Below the pieces are notes generated by a model, which worked only from the letters and a program-made list of their open reading frames with translations, was not told where the DNA came from and searched no databases. This document shows, in pieces, positions 1 through 8,542 of a stretch of DNA of 18,796 nucleotides. The number at the start of each line of letters is the position of its first letter. The first letter of the stretch is position 1. The stretch is from an uncultured Azospirillum sp. (GTDB taxonomy: Bacteria > Pseudomonadota > Alphaproteobacteria > RF32 > CAG-239): the NCBI GenBank assembly GCA_947383875.1, contig CANDEX010000029.1, positions 1-18,796 of the forward strand, given 5' to 3'. Position numbers and translations under genes: made by a program.

Positions 1-71
1 TATCAGCATAGTTTTTTTATCTGTCTAAATGAGGTAGATATTTAGATGTGGTTGTAAGTGATTCTCTTAAT

Positions 72-110
72 ATAATAAAACCCTGCCGGAAACCAGCAGG
101 GTTTTATTAT
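72..110. terminator. Bidirectional rho-independent terminator
   Basis: A perfect 15-bp inverted repeat (ATAATAAAACCCTGC at 72-86 and its complement at 96-110) encloses a 9-base loop. The GC-rich core is flanked by A/T runs on both sides, so it can stop transcription in either direction. It lies 5 bases past the stop codon of the minus-strand gene ending at 115 and is its obvious terminator; it may also serve a plus-strand gene to the left of the window. Confidence 0.9.
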
Positions 111-114
111 CATT

Positions 115-726
115 TCACATTCCAAAACAGTAACGAAAACCTATCCATACTTGGTAGAATTTGTATTTCATCTTATCCCCGCAACTGAGATTGTTATACT
201 GTTGAAAGAGCTGCCAATAGTAAGCATATTCCGGACGATACAATAACTTTTGAGCCGGTGTTCTTACTTTATTTTTAGAAAAGTAATCATTCATCAGCTT
301 GTCAACAGAACCATTTGCATGAGTACTACGACGTACGGCCAGCAAATCCCTCTCTTCTTTTGGGGTTAACTTGTAGAAATCCAACAACAAGCTGATAAGC
401 TCTTCATTGTTGGTTTCAATCACCTGTTTTTTAAACTCTTTCAGGTTAGAATTCTCTCGCAATACCCCTCTTCCAGAGATTGTGAGATATTCTTTGCAAA
501 GCTCTTTGCCGTTTGCGATTAACGTCTGGATAACTTCCGATGTATATAAATCTTTATACAAAAGAATCTGCAGTTTAATCAGACTGTCTTTTCCGCCTAT
601 CAAATAGGGAGCATAGTGTATACGCTCGGCTTGTGACATTGAATTTAAGAGTCTGGTTGCAGGAAAAATAATCCCCTGTAAAACCTTGATGTTTTTTTGC
701 TCGGCAGTTAAGTTTGAATGTTCCAT
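115..726 (-). CDS. Hypothetical protein, 203 aa
   Basis: Not recognised as any family. The product is a soluble, Lys/Glu/Leu-rich, mostly helical-looking protein with no signal peptide or membrane segment. The middle (about residues 40-130) looks like packed amphipathic helices, and the C-terminus (about 160-203) is rich in Tyr, Trp and Phe. The ATG at 726 is the only good start; no clear Shine-Dalgarno sequence precedes it. It is the last gene of the leftward series, separated from the 142-aa gene by a hairpin at 751-774 and closed by the strong terminator at 72-110. Unbroken length and a well-placed terminator support a real gene; function is unknown. Confidence 0.7.
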   Translation of the reverse strand: MEHSNLTAEQKNIKVLQGIIFPATRLLNSMSQAERIHYAPYLIGGKDSLIKLQILLYKDLYTSEVIQTLIANGKELCKEYLTISGRGVLRENSNLKEFKKQVIETNNEELISLLLDFYKLTPKEERDLLAVRRSTHANGSVDKLMNDYFSKNKVRTPAQKLLYRPEYAYYWQLFQQYNNLSCGDKMKYKFYQVWIGFRYCFGM

Positions 727-750
727 AAATTTAAATATTTAAAATGATAA

Positions 751-774
751 GACTCAATAATTGATTATTGAGTC
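751..774. terminator. Terminator hairpin after the clpB operon
   Basis: A perfect 10-bp inverted repeat (GACTCAATAA / TTATTGAGTC) has a 4-base TTGA loop. On the plus strand it is followed by TGTTTTTA; on the minus strand by the weaker TTATCATTTT. It sits between the 142-aa gene that follows clpB and the 203-aa gene. It probably ends or attenuates the clpB transcript, though the modest minus-strand T-run means some read-through into the 203-aa gene is possible. Confidence 0.6.
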
Positions 775-807
775 TGTTTTTACCATTCTTTTGCCTAAAG
801 TAAAGCT

Positions 808-1236
808 TTATTTAAATTTCCCGGCAAATTCAAGCTTATCCATGCCATTGATGGTGGTTAGCTTCGGATTTTCTAGAATATTAGGTAATTCCATGCGGCG
901 GAAAACACTGCGAGGATCTGCATTGTCAACAAAAGCCGTTACTTCTCCGGCTGCTGCACAGATGAAACGTTTGGAGGCAATACTCCAAATTTCCGCCACT
1001 TCATCGGCTGTTAAACCGGAATCATTGCTTGACAAGCCAAGTTCTACCAGTTTGGCTCCGCAATCGGTATGTTCTATGACCATTTTATCAGGATGAGCCG
1101 TTGCAAAGGCGAAAGCTTTGTCTCGATTTTCTTTAGTCGGCAAATAACTGACTGAATAAAGGACGGCTCCGTTTTCGGGCGTACTGACATCATAACTGCG
1201 CGCAACCTGCAGGGCCTTGGCAAATAAATTTTTCAT
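808..1236 (-). CDS. Hypothetical protein co-translated with ClpB, 142 aa
   Basis: Unrecognised protein. Its ATG overlaps the TGA stop of clpB in an ATGA arrangement, so the two are almost certainly on one mRNA and translationally coupled. No signal peptide or membrane helix is visible; the composition is that of a small cytosolic alpha/beta protein, with two Cys residues (about 59 and 92) and an alanine-rich stretch (about 85-100). Coupling to clpB hints at a role in, or co-regulation with, the heat-shock and disaggregation response, but that is inference from position only. The reading frame is intact and ends shortly before the hairpin at 751-774. Confidence 0.8.
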   Translation of the reverse strand: MKNLFAKALQVARSYDVSTPENGAVLYSVSYLPTKENRDKAFAFATAHPDKMVIEHTDCGAKLVELGLSSNDSGLTADEVAEIWSIASKRFICAAAGEVTAFVDNADPRSVFRRMELPNILENPKLTTINGMDKLEFAGKFK

Positions 1237-3827
1237 CGGTTTTTCTTACTCTTTATTACATCTAACTGTCCATTGTTGACAATAATATCTGCGGTATCGT
1301 CATCACAGATTTCACCATCAAGAATCTTGAGAGCCAGCTTATTCTCAATCTGGCTTTTAAGCAAGCGTTTTAAAGGTCTTGCACCATAAACCGGATCATA
1401 ACCGTTGTTGACAATCCAAATAAAGGCCGCATCATTTACATGAAGCTTAATATTTCTTTCTGTCAGGCGTTTTTCAATACCGGCAATCAAAATCTTGGCA
1501 ATATCTTTAATATTATTCTTATCAAGACGATGGAACAGGCTGATTTCATCAATACGATTTATAAATTCCGGACGGAAAGAGGCCTTAACAATATCCATGA
1601 CTTTAGCTTTGACTTTTTTAGGATCGTCAGCACCTGTCGCATTGGCCAAAATATCTGAGCCAAGGTTTGAAGTCATGATGATAAGCGTATTTTTAAAGTC
1701 GACCGTGCGTCCTTTGCCGTCAGTTAAACGTCCATCATCTAATACCTGCAATAAAATATTAAAAATATCGGGGTGGGCTTTTTCGATTTCATCAAACAAA
1801 ATCACCTGATATGGACGACGGCGAACAGCTTCTGTCAACACGCCACCTTCTTCATAACCGACATAGCCCGGAGGCGAGCCGATTAAACGCGCCACCGCGT
1901 GTTTCTCCATATACTCAGACATATCTATCCGCAGCATGGCGTGTTCATCATTAAACAGAAATTCCGCGAGAGCCTTACTTAATTCTGTTTTTCCGACACC
2001 GGTCGGCCCAAGAAACAGGAATGACCCAATCGGCTGGCTGCCATCATTGATTCCGGCTCGAGAGCGGCGCACGGCATTTGATACCGCGGCAATCGCTTCT
2101 TTCTGTCCGATGACGCGCTTACCGAGAAAATCTTCCATATGTACTAGTTTTTCACGTTCGCCCTGAAGCATTTTATCAACAGGAATCCCTGTCCATTTAG
2201 AAACAACCGCTGCTATATTTTCATCATTGACTGTTTCATGAATATGGCTATTTGACGTTTGAGCACTGCTTTCAATAGCCTTTAATTTACTTTCCAGTTC
2301 CGGAATAATGCTATATTGCAATTCCCCTGCCCGTTCATAATGACCGTCACGTTGGGCTATTTCAGCTTCAATGCGGGCCTTGTCCAGCTTATCTTTAAGT
2401 TCGGTAACATCCGCCAGGCCTTGTTTTTCTTCTTTCCATTTGTCATTAAGATTTTTGGCTTTGACTTCCAAGCCCGAAATTTCATAACCAATTTGCTCTA
2501 AACGTGCTTTGGAAGCTTCATCCGTCTCTTTTTTCAAAGCTTCACGTTCAATTTTCAACTGCAATATACGGCGGTCTAGTTCATCTAATTCTTCCGGTTT
2601 AGAATCAATAGACATCCTCAGTCCGCTGGCCGCTTCATCCATCAAGTCTATTGCCTTGTCCGGCAGGAAACGATCGCTGATATAGCGATTTGATAAGGTG
2701 GCAGCAGCGATTAATGCGCTGTCAGAAATCTTAACTCCATGATGAAGTTCAAACTTATCTTTAATCCCGCGTAAAATTGATATGGTTTCCTCTACTGTCG
2801 GTTCATCCACAAATACCGGTTGGAAACGCCGCGCTAAAGCCGCATCTTTTTCAACATATTTTTTATACTCATTTAATGTGGTGGCTCCCAGACAATGCAA
2901 TTCTCCACGAGCCAAAGCAGGTTTCAGCAAGTTAGAGGCATCCATAGAGCCTTCACTGGCTCCGGCACCGACAATCGTATGCATTTCATCAATAAAAAGA
3001 ATAATACCGCCGTCTGAGGCCTCAACATCTTTCAGTACAGCTTTCAAACGCTCTTCAAATTCACCGCGGAACTTTGCCCCGGCAATCAGGGCTCCCATAT
3101 CTAAAGCCAATAACCGTTTATCTTTCAGGCTTTCAGGAACGTCATTATTAACGATACGCATGGCTAGCCCTTCAACAATGGCGGTTTTGCCGACCCCCGG
3201 TTCGCCGATAAGTACCGGATTGTTTTTGGTGCGACGGGACAAAACCTGAATAGTGCGGCGAATCTCATGCTCTCGCCCGATAACAGGGTCTAATTTTCCT
3301 TCTCTGGCTTTTGCCGTAATATCAATGGCATATTTTTTCAAAGCTTCAAAATTTTCTTCAGAACTTTCAGAATCGGCAACGCGGCCTTTGCGATAATCAT
3401 TAACGGCTTGAGACAAGCGGTCCGCGCTGATACCGTTATTCCGCAGAATCTCAAAAGCTTTGGTTCCCTCCGTCTGCGCCAAGGCCTGCAAAATACGTTC
3501 TGTGGTGACAAATTGATCTCCGGATTGAGCCGCTAACTTTTCGGCTTCTTGCATTACCCGCGTAAAATCCTGTGACATCAAGCTTTGTACTGCCGCTCCG
3601 GACACTTGCGGAATTTTGGCAACAGCTTCTTCCGCTGCCCGACGAATGTTATCAACATTCCCGCCTGATTTTCCCAACAAATCAGGAATGACGGTATCTT
3701 TGTCATCTAATAGTGTTTTTAAAATATGCTCGGGCGCAATATACTGATGTTTTTTCTGCGAAGCCAGATTGACCACATCCTGAACCACCCCTTTTGATTT
3801 ATTGGTAAGTTTTTCAAAATCCATCAT
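1233..3827 (-). CDS. clpB: ATP-dependent chaperone ClpB (protein disaggregase)
   Basis: ClpB is a hexameric AAA+ disaggregase that pulls aggregated proteins apart in the cytosol with DnaK/DnaJ. At 864 aa it has the usual full length. Visible domains: N-terminal Clp repeats (about 1-145); first AAA+ module with Walker A GEPGVGKT (208-215), pore loop KFRGEFEER (252-260), Walker B ending IDE (279-281) and an arginine-finger ARR (332-334); coiled-coil middle domain (about 410-525) typical of ClpB rather than ClpA; second AAA+ module with Walker A GPTGVGKT (607-614), GYVG pore loop (654-657) and Walker B FDE (678-680). No key residue is missing. The start ATG (a second ATG follows at once) has GGTGG a few bases upstream. 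A sigma-32-like promoter lies just ahead, and the stop overlaps the start of the next gene. Confidence 0.98.
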   Translation of the reverse strand: MMDFEKLTNKSKGVVQDVVNLASQKKHQYIAPEHILKTLLDDKDTVIPDLLGKSGGNVDNIRRAAEEAVAKIPQVSGAAVQSLMSQDFTRVMQEAEKLAAQSGDQFVTTERILQALAQTEGTKAFEILRNNGISADRLSQAVNDYRKGRVADSESSEENFEALKKYAIDITAKAREGKLDPVIGREHEIRRTIQVLSRRTKNNPVLIGEPGVGKTAIVEGLAMRIVNNDVPESLKDKRLLALDMGALIAGAKFRGEFEERLKAVLKDVEASDGGIILFIDEMHTIVGAGASEGSMDASNLLKPALARGELHCLGATTLNEYKKYVEKDAALARRFQPVFVDEPTVEETISILRGIKDKFELHHGVKISDSALIAAATLSNRYISDRFLPDKAIDLMDEAASGLRMSIDSKPEELDELDRRILQLKIEREALKKETDEASKARLEQIGYEISGLEVKAKNLNDKWKEEKQGLADVTELKDKLDKARIEAEIAQRDGHYERAGELQYSIIPELESKLKAIESSAQTSNSHIHETVNDENIAAVVSKWTGIPVDKMLQGEREKLVHMEDFLGKRVIGQKEAIAAVSNAVRRSRAGINDGSQPIGSFLFLGPTGVGKTELSKALAEFLFNDEHAMLRIDMSEYMEKHAVARLIGSPPGYVGYEEGGVLTEAVRRRPYQVILFDEIEKAHPDIFNILLQVLDDGRLTDGKGRTVDFKNTLIIMTSNLGSDILANATGADDPKKVKAKVMDIVKASFRPEFINRIDEISLFHRLDKNNIKDIAKILIAGIEKRLTERNIKLHVNDAAFIWIVNNGYDPVYGARPLKRLLKSQIENKLALKILDGEICDDDTADIIVNNGQLDVIKSKKNR

Positions 3828-3863
3828 TCACCACCCTGTTTTACTTATTTATTCTATACTAAT

Positions 3864-3893
3864 ATATAGGTTCTGAATGGATTTTAAATCAAG
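3864..3893 (-). promoter_or_regulatory. Putative sigma-32 (RpoH) heat-shock promoter of clpB
   Basis: On the minus strand CTTGAT (3888-3893) is followed after 17 bases by CCTATAT (3864-3870). This fits the alphaproteobacterial RpoH pattern (CTTG...CYTATNT). Transcription would start near 3857, giving a leader of about 30 bases before the clpB ATG. The same DNA also offers TTGATT-N18-TATATA, a weaker housekeeping reading, so sigma-70 recognition cannot be excluded by eye. Confidence 0.6.
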
Positions 3894-3906
3894 TTCTTCA
3901 CAAAAA

Positions 3907-5064
3907 TTATTTCTCGGGACGGAGTTTGATAACCGTGATTTCCGACGGAGCAAACAAACGCAACGGCGGCCCCCAATAGCCGGTGCCGCGGGAAACATAC
4001 ATCTGACTGTCATTCACGTCATATAATCCGGCTAGATAATTACCGTTAGCCGGCTTTACCAGCAGATGAAACGGAAAAATTTGTCCGCCATGAGTATGCC
4101 CGGACAATAACAGGTCAAACTGGTCTTTGGTTATCATCTCTTTTTGAAAATTAGGCGTATGAGAAAGCAGAATTTTATATTGCTCATCTGATGAGTTATC
4201 CAGCGTTTTATCCAAATCAATTTTGAAAAACGGACTGCCCCGAGCGATGCTGACATCGGGAATTCCGCCGATATACAGTTCGGTTCCTTTTAGCGGAATG
4301 CCATAATTAAACAACGCCGTCCAGCCCAAATCTCCAAACTTAAACTGCCACGGCATTAAACCGTTGTATAGTTCATGGTTGCCAAAAACCGCATAAATAC
4401 CTTGAGGGGCATATAAATTCTGCAAAGCATCCAGTTGCGGCAGCACTGCTTCAACTTTATCATCTCCGATATCTCCGGTCAGCAGAATAACATCCGGATC
4501 CAGAGAATTAACTTTTTCAACCAGTCGCTCAATCCGAGAAACGGGAACTGCCCGATTAATATGTAAATCGCTCAACTGAACCAAAGTATATTCTTGTTTA
4601 AGCTTGGGTGATGTCAACACAATCTCTTTGACTGCCGGAGTTTTTATTCCCTCATACAGTGCGTAAAAAGCGACAGCAAAAGTTAAAATAACCGTGCCGA
4701 TATTAGCATAAGCCAGCGGCTGTGTCGCTGAGGGATTAACACTTGTTGACAGCGGCGACTTGAACAGCTTTGCTCCTTCATAAAGCAAAAACCACACAAA
4801 ATCACGAAGCAAAATAAGTATCAGCAGGATAAAAGCCGTACCGAACAGAAAATAGCCAATATCAGAAATCCAACGAAAGGCTTCGGCTCCGACTAAATTA
4901 TAGTTGCGGATACTGCCTATAATCATCGGCGCAAACCATGCCAATGTAATCAATATTGAGATTAAAACTTTAAGCACCCAAGGCAGTCCGCTGTATCCGA
5001 CCAAAGTTTTGGCGGAAATTGCCGAAGCGGCTGCCGCTATAATAAAGGCTCCGATAATAAACAT
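3907..5064 (-). CDS. Membrane-anchored metallophosphoesterase (YaeI/YkuE-like)
   Basis: Calcineurin-type metallophosphoesterase of 385 aa. The N-terminal 140 residues hold about four hydrophobic segments (roughly 3-20, 30-50, 70-95, 120-138), followed by a catalytic domain with all the metal-binding motifs in order: DLH (166-168), GD (197-198), GNHE (228-231), H302 and GHTHGGQ (322-328). Relatives cut phosphodiesters or lipid-linked phosphates such as UDP-diacylglucosamine at the membrane; the true substrate here is unknown. The start has a strong GGAGG four bases before the ATG at 5064. It lies only 30 bases after the DUF4167 gene, probably in the same operon, and interrupts the common DUF4167-clpB adjacency. 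Family assignment is firm, substrate is not. Confidence 0.92.
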   Translation of the reverse strand: MFIIGAFIIAAAASAISAKTLVGYSGLPWVLKVLISILITLAWFAPMIIGSIRNYNLVGAEAFRWISDIGYFLFGTAFILLILILLRDFVWFLLYEGAKLFKSPLSTSVNPSATQPLAYANIGTVILTFAVAFYALYEGIKTPAVKEIVLTSPKLKQEYTLVQLSDLHINRAVPVSRIERLVEKVNSLDPDVILLTGDIGDDKVEAVLPQLDALQNLYAPQGIYAVFGNHELYNGLMPWQFKFGDLGWTALFNYGIPLKGTELYIGGIPDVSIARGSPFFKIDLDKTLDNSSDEQYKILLSHTPNFQKEMITKDQFDLLLSGHTHGGQIFPFHLLVKPANGNYLAGLYDVNDSQMYVSRGTGYWGPPLRLFAPSEITVIKLRPEK

Positions 5065-5071
5065 ATTTCCT

Positions 5072-5088
5072 CCACAGAATTTCTGCGG
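5072..5088 (-). promoter_or_regulatory. Palindrome next to the metallophosphoesterase ribosome site
   Basis: The 30-base gap between the DUF4167 stop and the metallophosphoesterase start contains a near-perfect 17-base palindrome (CCGCAGAA, one central base, TTCTGTGG, with one G-T pair). It abuts the GGAGG ribosome site and no T-run follows, so it is not a terminator. If it forms in mRNA it could mask the site or stabilise a processed end; this is inference. Confidence 0.35.
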
Positions 5089-5094
5089 CGGGTT

Positions 5095-5625
5095 TTATTC
5101 TGCCGCCGCTGCTTTCCGGCGATAGGCACGTTTGGTTTTTGCCGGAGTATCGTCATTTTTATTTAAGGCCTGAGCTTCACTGGTGGGAATTTCAATAACC
5201 GTAAAGGCTTTTTTCTCAGAAACACTCAGCGTTGGTTGATTATTTTCTTGTGTCGCAGATTTATCTTCCGCTGTCACCGGCTGCTCATTATTGGTTTCTG
5301 CCGAAACGGTATTCACCGCATTAGCCGGTTCTGCTGTCGGCTGTTGATTATTGTAAGATTTGAAATTTTGATTCTGGTTTTGGTTTTTCTTTTCATTAAT
5401 CTCTGTAACAATCTTACGATAATGCTCGGCATACTGACGAAAAACTTCAGCCGTCACATAGTCGTTATTAGAAAGAGCATCTTTGGCCAATTCGTTATAG
5501 CGTTTAATTAAATCTAAAGCTGTCCCGCTGATTTTACCGGCAACAGAGTTACTGTCAAATTTATAGTTCAGGGAATAAATCTGGTTATTATAATTATTAC
5601 GGAATTTGTTGTTTGTTCTTTTCAT
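5095..5625 (-). CDS. DUF4167 domain protein (alphaproteobacterial, prmC-linked)
   Basis: The N-terminal third matches the DUF4167 pattern: a basic Asn/Arg-rich start, then a conserved helical segment around KISGTALDLIKRYNELAKDA and YVTAEVFRQYAEHYRKI (about residues 31-73 from this start), then a low-complexity tail rich in Asn, Gln, Thr, Glu and Ala ending in a basic KRAYRRK patch. Function is not established; the composition suggests nucleic-acid binding. An in-frame ATG at 5673 would add 16 residues, but the ATG at 5625 gives the basic start typical of the family and is preferred; neither has a clear Shine-Dalgarno sequence. Position between prmC and clpB agrees with the family's usual context. 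Confidence 0.85.
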   Translation of the reverse strand: MKRTNNKFRNNYNNQIYSLNYKFDSNSVAGKISGTALDLIKRYNELAKDALSNNDYVTAEVFRQYAEHYRKIVTEINEKKNQNQNQNFKSYNNQQPTAEPANAVNTVSAETNNEQPVTAEDKSATQENNQPTLSVSEKKAFTVIEIPTSEAQALNKNDDTPAKTKRAYRRKAAAAE

Positions 5626-5775
5626 AAGTTTTGTACCACAATCGCTAAATGAAAAACCCCGCAGGATTTTCACGGTAAAATTAAAAACTATTCGTTTTTG
5701 GAAAAATTAAAAAGCACCTATAACTCATCGGAGCAATTATGGGCTCATAATACCCAAAAAAGTTGTAAATGCAAA

Positions 5776-6621
5776 TTATTTTTTCAAAATTACACATCTA
5801 TCTATTCCTGATAAATCAGGAACAATGCGGACGGGCTGCAATCCCTGCCCGGCAAAGATTTCATTCACCTCACGCGCCTGATCGAATCCGACTTCCAACA
5901 CGACGTATCCTCCGACTTTCAATAATCGCGGTGCTAAAGCTGCTATCTGCCGATAATGCTCGAAGCCGTCAGCTCCGCCATCCAATGCGCTTAAAGGGTC
6001 ATAGTCTTTCACTTCCGGTTCCAATCCGACAATATCAGCGGAAGGAATGTAAGGCGGATTTGAAATCAACATATCCAGCGGACATTGCAACCGTTGGCAA
6101 AAATCTTTGTCAAACCAACTGCCGTTTAGCCAAGAAACCTGCGTTTCTACCCCCAACAATGCAGCATTTTTCGCTGCGATATTCAGAGCAGCAGAAGACT
6201 TGTCTACTCCCTGTCCCCGCCAAAGTTTATTCTCCGCCAAAACAGAAAGCAAAATACATCCTGAACCGGTCCCAAAATCAGCTATATTTTGAGTAATATC
6301 AAAATTAAGCAATTTCAAGGCCTCTTCAACAATAATTTCCGTATCCGGCCGTGGAGACAATACATTCTCATCAACGTGAAAATCATATTTATAAAAGCCC
6401 TTGCTTCCGAGTATTTTATCCAAGGGTTTATGCGCCAGACGCTGCAGCAGCATTTTTTCCAAATCTGCTGTTTCTGCCGTTGTCAACGCCCGTCGCAACA
6501 GCACAGCATCATCTGCGCTGATTCCGCAAGCTTTTCCCAACAACAGGCGCGCCTCCAAACGCGGCGAAGAAATTTCAGCCTTTTCCAAACGGCAAACAAT
6601 GTCATTAAGTAAGATATTCAT
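5776..6621 (-). CDS. prmC: Peptide chain release factor N5-glutamine methyltransferase PrmC
   Basis: PrmC (HemK) methylates the glutamine of the GGQ motif in release factors RF1 and RF2 using S-adenosylmethionine, improving translation termination. The 281-aa protein has the usual length and layout: an N-terminal helical substrate-recognition domain (1-75), a RPDTE motif (91-95), the SAM-binding loop DFGTGSG (115-121), the catalytic NPPY (188-191) followed by IPSADI, the ALDGGADG segment (212-219), and the conserved C-terminal DLSGIDRCV. The start at 6621 fits the family although the upstream ribosome site is weak. In many relatives prfA sits immediately upstream; here rpoH and a small ORF do, and no prfA is in the window. 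Confidence 0.97.
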   Translation of the reverse strand: MNILLNDIVCRLEKAEISSPRLEARLLLGKACGISADDAVLLRRALTTAETADLEKMLLQRLAHKPLDKILGSKGFYKYDFHVDENVLSPRPDTEIIVEEALKLLNFDITQNIADFGTGSGCILLSVLAENKLWRGQGVDKSSAALNIAAKNAALLGVETQVSWLNGSWFDKDFCQRLQCPLDMLISNPPYIPSADIVGLEPEVKDYDPLSALDGGADGFEHYRQIAALAPRLLKVGGYVVLEVGFDQAREVNEIFAGQGLQPVRIVPDLSGIDRCVILKK

Positions 6622-6636
6622 TAATATTCAGACACA

Positions 6637-6668
6637 AAAAAACACCTCCGAAAAGGGGCGGTATTTTT
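6637..6668 (-). terminator. Terminator of the rpoH - small ORF transcript
   Basis: On the minus strand a GC-rich hairpin (ACCGCC paired with GGAGGT, one mismatch, TTTT in the loop region) is followed directly by TGTTTTTTTG. It overlaps the stop of the small ORF ending at 6667 and precedes prmC by only about 16 bases. It should end most rpoH transcription before prmC, which implies that prmC depends on read-through or on a promoter inside this short gap. Confidence 0.75.
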
Positions 6669-6864
6669 ATTTAGAATGTTCTTTCACTTCCAAACTAAAT
6701 TCAACAGTATGCGAATCCGCGGTTTCTTCGTTATTTTTGACAGCACGGACAAAGCTCAAATGCTTAGAAATTTTTTCACGCAAAGGCATAATATCAAGCG
6801 TTTCGGAAAACTGTCCCCGATAAATAAATCCTTGTGTATTTTCCATTGCGCTCTGCGTATTCAT
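6667..6864 (-). CDS. Small conserved-looking hypothetical protein, 65 aa
   Basis: Short ORF between rpoH and prmC. The frame is open from a TTG at 6882, but that TTG overlaps the likely ribosome site GAGGA, so the ATG at 6864 is the better start. The product is a small soluble, charged protein ending VEFSLEVKEHSK, with no signal or membrane segment. It begins about 47 bases after the rpoH stop and ends at a good terminator, as expected of a real last gene in the rpoH transcript. No family recognised. It could be a false ORF, but the placement and terminator argue for a gene. Confidence 0.55.
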   Translation of the reverse strand: MNTQSAMENTQGFIYRGQFSETLDIMPLREKISKHLSFVRAVKNNEETADSHTVEFSLEVKEHSK

Positions 6865-6911
6865 AGAAAAAAACGTCCTCAAAAGTTTGAAAGTGCTGTA
6901 TTATATCATAG

Positions 6912-7805
6912 TTATGCTTTTAAAGCAAGCTTTACCTGCTCGGAAAGATGCTCAAATGCTTTTTTTTCAATTTGACGGATACGTTCCCGACTGACCCCAA
7001 GTTCTGCGCCCAATTCTTCAAGCGTAACAGGATTATCCATCAACATCCGGCGGCGGATAATATAACTTTCTCGTTCATTTAACCGCTGCAAGCAATTCTT
7101 TAAAATTTTCTGCTTATAAAGTGCTTCTTCTTTGTTCGCCAGACGCGCTTCAATATTTTGCCGGCTATCCACCAAAAAATCTATTTGTTCCTGAGTCCCA
7201 TCATCACCGGCAGCAACATTCAAAGATTTATCTCCGCCGATACGCTGATTCATTTCAATAACATCCTGCTCATCAACGACCAGTTCGCCGGCAATCTGCT
7301 TCACAACAGCCGGTTCCAGAGCTTTATTTTCATATAAACCTAAACGCGCCTTAATCCGACTCAGATTATAAAATAATTTTTTTTGCGCGGCAACCGTACC
7401 TATTTTGACCAAAGACCATGACCGCAAAATATAGTCATTAACAGCAGCCTTAATCCACCAAATCGCATAAGTCGATAAACGAACTTTCTTTTCCAGGTCA
7501 AACTTTTTAACAGCTTGCATCAACCCGATATTTGCTTCCGACACAATATCTGCCAAAGGCAGTCCATAACGACGGTATGTCAATGCAATTTTGGCGGCCA
7601 GACGCAGGTGAGATGTTATTAACTGCTGCGCTGCAGCCAGATTCCCGTTTTTCTTAAAGTCAATAATCAGGTCGCGCTCTTCGCTCTCTGTCAATACCGG
7701 AAATTTTTTTATCTTTTCAAAATAGGCAAATAAGCTGTTTTCCTCAATGACTAAAGGCAGCTTGGAGCTGTTTTTTACAACCATTACATTTGCATGACCC
7801 GTCAT
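6912..7805 (-). CDS. rpoH: RNA polymerase heat-shock sigma factor RpoH (sigma-32)
   Basis: Sigma-70 family group 3 factor, 297 aa, the normal size for RpoH. Region 2 is clear (DIVSEANIGLMQAVKKFD at 87-104, then VRLSTYAIWWIKAAV at 108-122), followed by the RpoH box QKKLFYNL (141-148) that distinguishes RpoH from RpoD and RpoS. Region 4.2 carries the -35-binding helix-turn-helix (TLEELGAELGVSRERIRQIE, 261-280). It directs RNA polymerase to heat-shock promoters such as the one proposed ahead of clpB in this window. The ATG at 7805 has AAGAAGG-like pairing about 11 bases upstream; an internal ATG at 7784 is a less likely start. Alphaproteobacteria often carry several RpoH paralogues, and which one this is cannot be told. 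Confidence 0.95.
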   Translation of the reverse strand: MTGHANVMVVKNSSKLPLVIEENSLFAYFEKIKKFPVLTESEERDLIIDFKKNGNLAAAQQLITSHLRLAAKIALTYRRYGLPLADIVSEANIGLMQAVKKFDLEKKVRLSTYAIWWIKAAVNDYILRSWSLVKIGTVAAQKKLFYNLSRIKARLGLYENKALEPAVVKQIAGELVVDEQDVIEMNQRIGGDKSLNVAAGDDGTQEQIDFLVDSRQNIEARLANKEEALYKQKILKNCLQRLNERESYIIRRRMLMDNPVTLEELGAELGVSRERIRQIEKKAFEHLSEQVKLALKA

Positions 7806-7917
7806 ATGTTATTCAACCTTCTTTCTTGCTAACAATATAGACAATAGATATAGTTTCAATTGTGTTTTTCAATATATCCGAATGAAAATATTATCCTTTT
7901 TTTCATAAGAATCAATA

Positions 7918-8526
7918 TCAGGATTCCGTTTGCTGCGGATAATTTACAAAAAACTCTTCATTATCGGGAGCTACCGGAACAAAATTCAAGATGCTTACCC
8001 GAATATCATAGGCATAAGGATAAATCAGGAGATAAATATCTTCGGCAATCCCTTGCCCGCTATTTTTACATAACCGCAGCTCATTATTATCCAATCCGTT
8101 GTTAATTTTAACCATCAGCAGCTTATTGGCGACATTGAAATCGTCTTTAGACGTAAATCCTTCCGTTTGAACTTCGGTAAACTGCTTAAGATTTTTATAC
8201 AGCAGGGCTTGGCGGCGTTTTTCCAAAATGCTTGAAACAGGATGTTCCTTATGATATGCGCTGACTTTTGCCAGTACCAGCTTTTTCAGTTCTTCATCTC
8301 CGCAAGTCGGCAAAACAGGTTTAGCAACAGAAACAATTTCCGGTTCAGGTTCCACTGTCGTATCTAAACCGACAATGTCATCATCAAGCGAGGGAACGGC
8401 TATGATTTCCTCCCCAATAGCGGAAACCGGTTCTGACACGGCTTCAGTCGCGTCATTCTCCGCAGCCTGAAGCGGGTGAACCATTAATGCAGTCACAGCA
8501 GCCAGAACCAACAATCCGCGCATCAT
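7918..8526 (-). CDS. Secreted hypothetical protein, 202 aa
   Basis: A clear Sec signal peptide (residues 1-21, basic start, hydrophobic core, cleavage after LQA) is followed by an acidic, Val/Pro/Glu-rich linker (about 22-72) and a folded region (about 73-202) with two Cys (about 75 and 153). It is therefore expected in the periplasm or outside the cell. The start has a strong AAGGAG five bases upstream. It begins 16 bases after the asnS stop, so the two should be co-transcribed; rpoH starts 112 bases further on with no obvious terminator between. No domain family recognised. Confidence 0.85.
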   Translation of the reverse strand: MMRGLLVLAAVTALMVHPLQAAENDATEAVSEPVSAIGEEIIAVPSLDDDIVGLDTTVEPEPEIVSVAKPVLPTCGDEELKKLVLAKVSAYHKEHPVSSILEKRRQALLYKNLKQFTEVQTEGFTSKDDFNVANKLLMVKINNGLDNNELRLCKNSGQGIAEDIYLLIYPYAYDIRVSILNFVPVAPDNEEFFVNYPQQTES

Positions 8527-8542
8527 TTACACTCCTTGAAAA

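Noticed and set aside
2782..3249. Plus-strand ORF of 155 aa inside clpB
   Set aside because: It is antisense to a highly conserved part of clpB and reflects the codon bias of that gene.
7840..7890. A housekeeping promoter ahead of rpoH (TTGAAA with TATATT or TATCTA)
   Set aside because: Spacing is 14 bases for the good -10 and the alternative at 16 bases matches only half of the consensus, so it was not listed.
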